A program made the position numbers and the translations under genes. This document shows positions 25,289-30,969 of a stretch of 64,000 nucleotides of DNA, piece after piece. This DNA is from Streptomyces shenzhenensis. Lineage in GTDB: Bacteria > Actinomycetota > Actinomycetes > Streptomycetales > Streptomycetaceae. A model generated the notes under the pieces. The model did not search any database. It was not told where the DNA came from and saw nothing but the letters and a program-made list of their open reading frames with translations. Position 1 is the stretch's first letter, and each line of letters opens with the position of its first letter. Location: positions 186,001 through 250,000 of the forward strand of contig NZ_PENI01000006.1 of NCBI RefSeq assembly GCF_003688995.1, read 5' to 3'.

Positions 25289-26197
25289 ATGGCCACACCC
25301 ATGAGCCCCGCGCAGTTCGCTGCCGCACTGCGCGCCGAGGGCGTCACCGTCGTCGAAGTCGACGACTGGAAGACGCACAACCGCAACCACAAGGGCGCGT
25401 GGGGCCCAGTGCACGGCGTGATGATCCACCACACCGTGACCTCCGGCACCGCCCGCACAGTGGCGATATGCCGCGACGGGTACAGCAGCCTGCCCGGCCC
25501 TCTGTGCCACGGCGTGATCGCCAAGGACGGGCGGGTGCACCTGGTCGGCTACGGCCGCGCCAACCACGCCGGCCTCGGCGACAGCGACGTGCTGCGGGCC
25601 GTCGTCAACGAGACGAAGCTGCCGCCCGACAACGAGGCCGACACCGACGGCAACCGCCACTTCTACGGGTTCGAGTGCGAGAACCTCGGCGACGGCAAAG
25701 ACCCCTGGCCCGAGGCGCAGCTGCTCGCGCTCGAGCGCGTGGCCGCGGCGATCTGCCGCGTGCACGGCTGGAACGAGCGCAGCGTCATCGGGCACCTGGA
25801 GTGGCAGCCCGGCAAGGTCGACCCCCGCGGCTTCACCATGGACGCGATGCGCGCCCGGATCGCGAAGCGGCTCAAGGCCGGCGCCCCGGCCCCCGCCAAG
25901 CCCTCGACGCCGTCCGCTCCGGCCAAGCCGAAGCTGGAGCCGTTCCCCGGCACCGCCTTCTTCATGACGAACGGGAAGCCCGCGCTCGGGAAGAACTCGA
26001 AGATCTTCACCGCGATGGGGAAGCGGCTCGTCGCGGTCGGCTGCGGCCGGTACAAGGTCGGCCCTGGCCCGACCCTCGGGCAGGCCGACGTCGACTCCTA
26101 CGAGGCGTGGCAGCGCAAGTGCGGCTACACCGGCACGGCCGCGAAGTGGCCGCCCGGCCCGACCACCTGGAACAAGCTCCAGGTCCCCAACGTCTGA
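25289..26197 (+). CDS. Endolysin: N-acetylmuramoyl-L-alanine amidase with a C-terminal wall-binding domain
   Basis: The 302-residue protein starts at ATG 25289 (alternative ATG 25301). Residues about 35-185 are an Amidase_2/PGRP domain. Zinc ligands are likely His47 or His48 in GVMIHHTV, His169 and Asp178 in GHLEWQPGKVDP, with Lys176 in the usual catalytic place. A Pro/Ala-rich linker (195-220) leads to a C-terminal domain with ALGKNSKIFTAMGKRLVAVG and WPPGPTTWNKLQVP that resembles peptidoglycan-binding modules of Streptomyces phage lysins. No signal peptide is seen, so a holin is required. Confidence 0.88.
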   Translation: MATPMSPAQFAAALRAEGVTVVEVDDWKTHNRNHKGAWGPVHGVMIHHTVTSGTARTVAICRDGYSSLPGPLCHGVIAKDGRVHLVGYGRANHAGLGDSDVLRAVVNETKLPPDNEADTDGNRHFYGFECENLGDGKDPWPEAQLLALERVAAAICRVHGWNERSVIGHLEWQPGKVDPRGFTMDAMRARIAKRLKAGAPAPAKPSTPSAPAKPKLEPFPGTAFFMTNGKPALGKNSKIFTAMGKRLVAVGCGRYKVGPGPTLGQADVDSYEAWQRKCGYTGTAAKWPPGPTTWNKLQVPNV

Positions 26198-26208
26198 AGG
26201 GAACCACG

Positions 26209-26433
26209 ATGAAGGACACGTCCAAGCGCACGGCGCGCACGATCGTGCAGACCACGGTGGGTGTCGCCGTGGCGTTGCCGGGGATCGTCGACGCCTCCGG
26301 TATCCCGGCCTCGCTGCCGTGGGTGGCCGGGGCGCTCGCGATCGCCGGCGGTCTCGCCCGTGTGATGGCGCTGCCCACCGTGCAGCTGCTGCTGCCGTCC
26401 TGGCTGCGCACCGACGACGGGGGACGCGAGTGA
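26209..26433 (+). CDS. Putative holin
   Basis: The 74-residue protein starts at ATG 26209, 11 bases after the endolysin stop. It has a basic N-terminus (KDTSKRTARTIVQTT), two hydrophobic segments (about 15-27 and 37-58) and a charged tail (SWLRTDDGGRE). Size, topology and position after the endolysin fit a class II holin, but holins share no firm motif. Confidence 0.6.
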   Translation: MKDTSKRTARTIVQTTVGVAVALPGIVDASGIPASLPWVAGALAIAGGLARVMALPTVQLLLPSWLRTDDGGRE

Positions 26434-26684
26434 CCCCGCCGGAGTCCACCACGGTCGCTCTGGAGCTGGCCGAGCTGCGGCGCACGATGGAGGTCGGGTT
26501 CACCGAGCAGCGGGGCCAGTTGGCGCTCCTGGTGCAGCGCGGGGACCAGACGGACAAGACGCTGGGCGACCACGAGAAGCGGCTGGCCGCGTTGGAGCGG
26601 AGTCGTTGGCCGCTGCCGGCCGTTGCCGCGGTGACGAGCGTGGGCGCGCTCGCGGTGACGGTGTGGCAGGCCATCGGCCGGTGA
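26430..26684 (+). CDS. Second lysis-region protein: coiled coil plus C-terminal membrane anchor
   Basis: The 84-residue protein starts at GTG 26430, overlapping the putative holin stop. Residues about 8-58 form a charged coiled coil (LELAELRRTMEVGFTEQRGQ, then DHEKRLAALERS). One hydrophobic segment lies at 60-82. The layout is that of XhlA-like lysis proteins that work with a holin. It is the last late gene. Confidence 0.6.
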   Translation: MTPPESTTVALELAELRRTMEVGFTEQRGQLALLVQRGDQTDKTLGDHEKRLAALERSRWPLPAVAAVTSVGALAVTVWQAIGR

Positions 26685-26691
26685 CGGAACG

Positions 26692-26736
26692 AATGCACTT
26701 CCCTCCCGCCTTCGGGTGGAAGGGGAGTGCATTTTG
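26692..26736 (+). terminator. Strong terminator ending the phage late operon
   Basis: AATGCACTTCCCT-type left arm (26692-26710) pairs with the right arm ending AGTGCATT (26715-26733) around a TTCG tetraloop, and the pairing runs into TTTT. It lies eight bases after the last lysis gene. Confidence 0.85.
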
Positions 26737-26778
26737 CGTTTGGGTGCTCCTCTGAATGGCGACAACTGCACTACGGTG

Positions 26779-26805
26779 CGTGCAAGTTCGTGCACACTGC
26801 TGGAG
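26779..26805. promoter_or_regulatory. Palindromic operator-like site, left copy
   Basis: GTGCAAGTTCGTGCAC at 26780-26795 is an inverted repeat, GTGCA then 6 bases then TGCAC. The match to the copy at 28460-28486 extends for 27 bp with a single mismatch at the 21st base. This copy lies 60-85 bases upstream of the first gene of the three-gene set at 26865. It is a likely binding site for the regulator encoded at 27608. Confidence 0.65.
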
Positions 26806-26864
26806 GCAGCAACGCCTCACGCGCAAGTCTGGGCAGACACGTCCACCTCGGTGAAGGAGCCACC

Positions 26865-27089
26865 ATGGCACTGCACATGCTGGGCAAGGACCCCAACAGT
26901 CCGGACGGTAAGTCCCCCACCGTGTACTACGACGACGCGACCGACAACTACGTCCTCCAGGGCTGGAAGGTCAAAGACCCCGAGCGACTCGCCCAGATGG
27001 ACATCCCCGAGCATGAGACTGTGATCGAATTCCCGCGCCGCATGATGCAGTTCTTCCCGGAGGTCAATGGTGGCCGAACCGACGCTTGA
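26865..27089 (+). CDS. Small first gene of the DUF6879 / HTH cassette
   Basis: The 74-residue protein starts at ATG 26865 with GAAGGAG upstream. It is a compact acidic protein (SPTVYYDDATDNYVLQGWKV then DPERLAQMDIPEHETVIEFP). In length and position it resembles small partner genes found before DUF6879 and helix-turn-helix genes in Streptomyces, including those of the DUF397/BldB type, though it is not clearly DUF397. It overlaps the next gene by 23 bases. Confidence 0.6.
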   Translation: MALHMLGKDPNSPDGKSPTVYYDDATDNYVLQGWKVKDPERLAQMDIPEHETVIEFPRRMMQFFPEVNGGRTDA

Positions 27090-27591
27090 GGACCGGCTGC
27101 GCGCCTGCCGACATTCCGCACTGCACCTGGAGATGCGCGACGGCTACATGCGTTCCGACGCCCGGTTCATCGCCTGGCAGGCCGGGCAGCGCGACGATCC
27201 AGCGGACAACGATCCAACTCTGCGACCGTGGCTCGCCCTCATGTCGGAGACCGCCGGCCGGGGCGTCGAAGTCCGCCGGGCCCGTATCGTCTCCGAACCG
27301 GTCAGCGACTACATCCGGTTCGAGCACCACGTCACCGCGCCCAACGTGGCCGCCGGCGAACAGGTCCGCTGGCTGCCCCGCCGCAGGGCATCGGACCTCG
27401 CGCTGCCCGGTAACGACTTCTGGCTCATCGACGACCAGCTGGTGGTGTTCCTCCACTTCGCCGGCGACGGCGAGCTTGCACCGGACGACGAGGAAGTCAC
27501 CACCGATCCGGCTGTGGTGAAGCTGTGCGTGGACGCCTTCGACGCCGTGTGGAAGCGTGCCGTGCCGCACGCGGAGTACCGGCCGTCCTGA
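27067..27591 (+). CDS. DUF6879 family protein
   Basis: The 174-residue protein starts at ATG 27067. Family features are LHLEMRDGYMRSDARFIAWQ, VRRARIVSEPVSDYIRFEHH and DFWLIDDQLVVFLHFAGDGE. DUF6879 proteins occur widely in actinomycetes next to helix-turn-helix DUF5753 regulators. Their biochemical activity is not settled; a toxin or signalling partner has been proposed by analogy with WhiJ-type loci. Gene overlap and the adjoining regulator support a shared system. Confidence 0.75.
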   Translation: MVAEPTLEDRLRACRHSALHLEMRDGYMRSDARFIAWQAGQRDDPADNDPTLRPWLALMSETAGRGVEVRRARIVSEPVSDYIRFEHHVTAPNVAAGEQVRWLPRRRASDLALPGNDFWLIDDQLVVFLHFAGDGELAPDDEEVTTDPAVVKLCVDAFDAVWKRAVPHAEYRPS

Positions 27592-27607
27592 GGGATTCCG
27601 AGCCGCA

Positions 27608-28456
27608 TTGTCCTCGCCGTCCTCCAGCGTTCAACAGGCCAGGCACGCCCTTGGCCAGCGTCTGCGTGAGATCCGCCTGGACGCTGGCCTTACGGCGCGA
27701 GAGCTGGCCAGGCGGGCTGGCTGGCACGAGTCGAAATGTTCGCGCCTGGAGCACGGCAGAACACCTCCGTCGGACGCCGACATCCGCGAGTGGACGCTGC
27801 ACTGCCGCGCGCAGGACCAGACAGAGGACCTGATCGCGACCGCTCGCGGCATCGACGGCATGTACGTCGAGTGGCGTCGCATGGAGCGGGCCGGCCTGAA
27901 GCGGGCGCAGGAGTCCGTACGACCGCTGTTCGAGCGGACCCGCCGCTTCCGGATCTACCAGTCGTGGGTCATCCCCGGCCTGTTGCAGACCCCCGCCTAC
28001 ACCGCTGCCGTCCTTCGTACCGTCGCCACGCTGCGCGACGCCCCGGACGACGTTGCCGACGCGGTCGCGGAGCGCATGCAGCGGCAGCACATCTTGCACA
28101 CTGGCATCCACCGCTTCGCCGTGCTGGTCGAAGAGTGGGTGCTGCGGACGGTGATCGGCGACACTGAGGTGATGGCCGGCCAGTTGGGCCACCTGATTGC
28201 TGTGGGCACGCTGCCCTCCGTCAGTCTCGGCATCATCCCCATGGGCGTGCCGCGGGGCGTTGGCTGGCCGGTCGAATCGTTCACGGTGTACGACGACGCG
28301 CAGGTCAACGTCGAGCTCGTCTCGGCGCATCTGACGGTGACCCAGCCGAGGGAGATCGACGAGTACGCGCAGTCGTTCGCCTACCTGTCACAGCTCGCGG
28401 TGTACGGGGCCGAGGCGCGGGCATTGATCACGGCCGCCATCAACGCTCTCGGGTGA
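27608..28456 (+). CDS. XRE helix-turn-helix regulator with DUF5753 (Scr1 / WhiJ-like)
   Basis: The 282-residue protein is taken from TTG 27608, 16 bases after the DUF6879 stop; an in-frame ATG at 27557 lies inside the upstream gene. Residues about 10-65 are an XRE domain (LGQRLREIRLDAGLTARELA, then HESKCSRLEHGRTPPS). The rest is the DUF5753 domain (IYQSWVIPGLLQTPAYTAAV, then FAVLVEEWVLRTVIGDTEVM). This family acts as antitoxin-like or WhiJ-like regulators in development. Identical palindromes at both ends of the set suggest it represses itself and the genes downstream. Confidence 0.85.
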   Translation: MSSPSSSVQQARHALGQRLREIRLDAGLTARELARRAGWHESKCSRLEHGRTPPSDADIREWTLHCRAQDQTEDLIATARGIDGMYVEWRRMERAGLKRAQESVRPLFERTRRFRIYQSWVIPGLLQTPAYTAAVLRTVATLRDAPDDVADAVAERMQRQHILHTGIHRFAVLVEEWVLRTVIGDTEVMAGQLGHLIAVGTLPSVSLGIIPMGVPRGVGWPVESFTVYDDAQVNVELVSAHLTVTQPREIDEYAQSFAYLSQLAVYGAEARALITAAINALG

Positions 28457-28459
28457 GTC

Positions 28460-28486
28460 CGTGCAAGTTCGTGCACACTCCTGGAG
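28460..28486. promoter_or_regulatory. Palindromic operator-like site, right copy
   Basis: The same 16-bp palindrome as at 26780 occurs at 28461-28476, directly after the regulator gene and before four small Cys-rich genes. The flanking bases also match the left copy (ACT, one mismatch, then CTGGAG). This places the cysteine-rich genes under the same likely control. Confidence 0.65.
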
Positions 28487-28574
28487 CCACACATCACCCC
28501 GTCCGTACGGTCCGTAACAAGGCCCCGGCGAGGCTGTGAACCTCCCGGGGTATGGCCGACTGGATGGAATCGAC

Positions 28575-28907
28575 ATGCCGCACGCTGCAACGTCGGCGCC
28601 CGTGGGGGCAGTCCACCTCTTACCGCTCCCCCCGATCCGCGACCTGACCGAAGACCAGGTCTGCGGACGCACATGCGTCTGGTGCAGGACGCGCCTGACC
28701 GCTGGCACCGTGATGAGCCTCGGTCCGCGGCGGCGGCCCGGCACTGAGAGCGGTGCCTGCTGGTACCCGCGGGGCTGCACGACGTGCGTGCGCGCCGAGG
28801 CACGCCGGGTCGCCGCCCTCCACGCCCGCACCTGCTCCACCTGCCGCAGCCGCGACTGCTCGACCCGCAGAGAGCTGCTCCACCTCGCCAACGGGGGCCG
28901 GCGATGA
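28575..28907 (+). CDS. Cysteine-rich small protein, first of four
   Basis: The start is taken at ATG 28575 with GGATGGA upstream; GTG 28536 is an alternative. The 110-residue protein has CVWC near residue 33, two further Cys (GACWYPRGCTTC), and CSTCRSRDC near the C-terminus, enough for two zinc sites. The C-terminal half is basic. Function unknown. Confidence 0.5.
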   Translation: MPHAATSAPVGAVHLLPLPPIRDLTEDQVCGRTCVWCRTRLTAGTVMSLGPRRRPGTESGACWYPRGCTTCVRAEARRVAALHARTCSTCRSRDCSTRRELLHLANGGRR

Positions 28908-29083
28908 CCGCGCAGGCGACTACCGGCAGGCGTGGCCTGTGCTCGTGGTGCGGGCGGTTCGCCACAGGCATCGAGCTGATCCAGGCAGAGGACGCAGGAT
29001 CGGGCCCGGCCATGCGTGGCCTGTACGCCTGCGGCCCGTGCCGTGAAGTCCACCGCCTGGTCCCGCTCGCCGACCGGCCATGA
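28904..29083 (+). CDS. Cysteine-rich zinc-ribbon mini-protein, second of four
   Basis: The 59-residue protein starts at ATG 28904, overlapping the previous stop. It has CSWC near residue 13 and CGPC near residue 43, the spacing of a single zinc ribbon, with a predicted strand pair between them. It overlaps the next gene by four bases. Function unknown. Confidence 0.55.
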   Translation: MTAQATTGRRGLCSWCGRFATGIELIQAEDAGSGPAMRGLYACGPCREVHRLVPLADRP

Positions 29084-29319
29084 GCCCGCCTCCCGAGCCG
29101 CCGCCCGCCGCATCGCTGACCTATGCCCAGTACTCGGGGTGGGCGTGCTGCTGGTGCGCCAAGAGCCTGCTCGACGTGGCCGGTGCCGTGTCGGCCGGCA
29201 TCGCCCGCGGCCGGGAGGGCGTGCACGTCCTCGACATCGAGGTCTACGCCTGCCCCGACTGCGCGGGCCGTAGCTCGCGGCGACCCCCGGTACGCAACCG
29301 CCGAGGAGGAAAACCGTGA
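29080..29319 (+). CDS. Cysteine-rich zinc-ribbon mini-protein, third of four
   Basis: The 79-residue protein starts at ATG 29080 in an ATGA overlap. It has CCWC near residue 23 and CPDC near residue 60, again one zinc ribbon, between a Pro-rich start and a basic end (RRPPVRNRRGGK). The ribbon layout resembles that of the upstream protein, so the two may have arisen by duplication. Confidence 0.55.
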   Translation: MSPPPEPPPAASLTYAQYSGWACCWCAKSLLDVAGAVSAGIARGREGVHVLDIEVYACPDCAGRSSRRPPVRNRRGGKP

Positions 29320-29510
29320 AGACCGACACGGCCGGGCGGATGACCCGCGCGCAGCAGTCGGCCGGCCGGGCTGCGGGCTACTGCTGGCTGGAACACCCCA
29401 AGGGCCGCCGGTTCTGCACCCGGCGCCCGCATGCCGACCAGCAGCACATCGACCACTACCGCGGCCGGAGAGCGAGCACAGACGCTCAGGGCACCGCATG
29501 GGTGGAGTAG
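29316..29510 (+). CDS. Small basic Cys/His protein, fourth of four
   Basis: The 64-residue protein starts at GTG 29316, with GAGGAGGAAAACC upstream. It carries two Cys and several His (YCWLEHPKGRRFCTRRPHAD) and ends DAQGTAWVE. It is the last gene of the cargo block. Function unknown. Confidence 0.5.
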   Translation: MKTDTAGRMTRAQQSAGRAAGYCWLEHPKGRRFCTRRPHADQQHIDHYRGRRASTDAQGTAWVE

Positions 29511-29723
29511 AGCCTCCGGCGTCGGCGAGGGCGAACCGCCGGCGCTGGAGATGAGCGGGCCGCCCCTGTCCCCCGCGGGGGCGGCTCCGCTGTGCTGAGC
29601 GCCGTGAGCTGTGCTCGGCCCGTGTGCGGATGACGGCTGGCGTACCTGTGTCCGTCGGCGGTCATCCTCCGCTCTGACTCGGTCAGAGCGAGCCGCCCCA
29701 CCCCCTGTCCGGGGTGGGGCGGT
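29511..29723. other. Non-coding end of the cargo block, rich in hairpins
   Basis: No gene is supported here. Besides the terminator at 29693-29722 there is a small inverted repeat, CTCTGAC then TCG then GTCAGAG, at 29672-29688, and a GC-rich hairpin region near 29550-29590. Several stacked hairpins are common where an element meets opposing transcription. Confidence 0.5.
29693..29722. terminator. Terminator at the right end of the prophage cargo
   Basis: CCGCCCCACCCC at 29693-29704 pairs perfectly with 29711-29722 around a 6-base loop. It lies between the forward cargo genes and a possible reverse gene at 29724, so it can stop transcription from either side. Confidence 0.7.
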
Positions 29724-29963
29724 CTACGTTTGTCCGGACGACCCCCGTCGACGCATGCGGCGGGGGTCGCCACCTGCGGGTCGGGTCTCCCCACCCGAGG
29801 TCCGCAGGAAGTGACGATCCTGTGTCTGGCGTGCGAGGGGAGTCACACCGCTCTCGTCTCGCTTGCGCCCTAGGACGATGAGCGCATGGATCACGTCCCC
29901 CGGACAGGTGACGACCAAACCATGATCGTCCGGGGTTGTGGACTCTATGCGGACTTTGATCAT
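29724..29963 (-). CDS. Possible small protein next to the tRNA-Ala end
   Basis: A 79-residue frame starts at ATG 29963, with GGAGGG nine bases upstream inside a hairpin. The first 35 residues look like real protein (MIKVRIESTTPDDHGLVVTC then PGDVIHALIVLG). The remainder is Arg- and Gly-rich and may be chance. It could be an intact phage gene or a gene cut and extended by the insertion. No family is recognised. Confidence 0.35.
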   Translation of the reverse strand: MIKVRIESTTPDDHGLVVTCPGDVIHALIVLGRKRDESGVTPLARQTQDRHFLRTSGGETRPAGGDPRRMRRRGSSGQT

Positions 29964-29965
29964 GG

Positions 29966-30000
29966 AAATGCCCTCCGAGGACTGACCTCGGAGGGCATTT
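29966..30000. terminator. Terminator downstream of tRNA-Ala
   Basis: AAATGCCCTCCGAGG at 29966-29980 pairs perfectly over 15 bp with 29986-30000 around the loop ACTGA. In the direction of tRNA transcription the right arm ends in GCATTT. It starts ten bases past the tRNA 3' end. The arm also contains the GGAGGG that would serve the reverse frame at 29963. Confidence 0.8.
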
Positions 30001-30009
30001 GACCTGCGG

Positions 30010-30082
30010 TGGAGCCTAGGGGAGTCGAACCCCTGACATCTGCCATGCAAAGACAGCGCTCTACCAACTGAGCTAAGGCCCC
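30010..30082 (-). tRNA. tRNA-Ala (anticodon TGC)
   Basis: On the reverse strand the 73 bases fold as a tRNA: acceptor GGGGCCT with AGGCTCC (one G-T pair), D-arm with AGCTCAGTTGGTAGAGC, anticodon loop TTTGCAT giving TGC, and T-arm GGGGTTCGACTCCCC. The discriminator base is A and CCA is not encoded. Its 3' end faces the prophage, so it is the likely integration target, left intact by insertion. Confidence 0.95.
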
Positions 30083-30249
30083 TTGCGAGCGGCGGCCGCC
30101 GTGAGCATCGCACTCGGGTGGGCGCCGCAGACCAGAGTACCGGGTCACCCCGGGGATCTCGCAAAAAAGATGGGGGTCCCTCGAAACGACCACGCTCCGT
30201 AAGATGCTCGGCGTGGTTCGCGACAGCGAACCACCTTCTTGGGGAAGCG

Positions 30250-30813
30250 ATGGGGAGACGCAAAATGGACGCCGCACAGCAGGAAGCCACCGCCAGAGCG
30301 CGGGAGCTGCAGCGGAACTGGTACGGGGAGCCGTTGGGGGCGCTCTTCCGTAAGCTCATAGATGATCTCGGACTCAACCAGGCCCGTCTCGCCGCGGTAC
30401 TGGGCCTGTCCGCGCCCATGTTGTCGCAGCTGATGAGCGGCCAGCGCGCGAAGATCGGCAATCCCGCGGTGGTCCAGCGGGTGCAGTTGCTGCAGGATCT
30501 GGCGGCGCAGGTCGCGGACGGCAGCGTCAGCGCGGCCGAGGCGACCGACCGCATGGACGAGATCAAGAAGTCGCAGGGGGGTTCCGTGCTCAGCAACACC
30601 ACGCAGACGACGACCAGTTCGGGCGCGCCGACGGTCAAGCGGGTGGTCCGCGAGATCCAGTCGCTGCTGCGCTCGGTGGCCGCCGCGGGGGACATCATCG
30701 AGGCCGCCGACACCCTCGCCCCGACCCACCCGGAACTGGCGGAGTTCCTCCGGGTGTACGGCGCGGGCCGCACCTCCGACGCCGTCGCGCACTACCAGTC
30801 CCACCAGAGCTGA
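30250..30813 (+). CDS. Helix-turn-helix DNA-binding protein of the Streptomyces chromosome
   Basis: The 187-residue protein is taken from ATG 30250, with GGGGAAG upstream; ATG 30265 is an alternative with a GGAG site. Residues about 35-70 are an XRE-like helix-turn-helix (IDDLGLNQARLAAVLGLSAP, MLSQLMSGQRAKI). A Ser/Thr linker (105-125) leads to a helical C-terminal domain (KRVVREIQSLLRSVAAAGDI) ending in HYQSHQS. It is divergent from tRNA-Ala and is followed by a kinase gene. A conserved chromosomal regulator is likely; its targets are unknown. Confidence 0.7.
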   Translation: MGRRKMDAAQQEATARARELQRNWYGEPLGALFRKLIDDLGLNQARLAAVLGLSAPMLSQLMSGQRAKIGNPAVVQRVQLLQDLAAQVADGSVSAAEATDRMDEIKKSQGGSVLSNTTQTTTSSGAPTVKRVVREIQSLLRSVAAAGDIIEAADTLAPTHPELAEFLRVYGAGRTSDAVAHYQSHQS

Positions 30814-30969
30814 CTCCCGGGCCCGTCCGACGGAGGGGGTCCGGCGGACGGGTCGACGCTGAGGGGAGTGCCCGGGGACACGACAAGGGGTCGTCTCACT
30901 CATCTCGGGGGAAACAAGGGGGAGAAGCGGGACAAGGGGCAGGCGTAGGGGGAGGAGCGACGGACAGTC

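Larger units (their letters stand above)
1..30009 (+). mobile_element. Right-hand part of a Streptomyces siphophage prophage (left end outside the window)
   Basis: A continuous rightward run of phage genes fills this interval: early genes, terminases, portal, protease, capsid, connectors, tail tube, tail chaperone, tape measure, baseplate, endolysin and holin-like genes, then a cargo block. No major structural gene looks broken, so the late region could be functional. No integrase or excisionase is visible, and the module order suggests they lie left of position 1. The right boundary is set at the tRNA-Ala gene because tRNA 3' ends are common phage targets and this one points into the element. 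The exact crossover is not proven, because the left attachment copy is not in the window. Confidence 0.85.
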
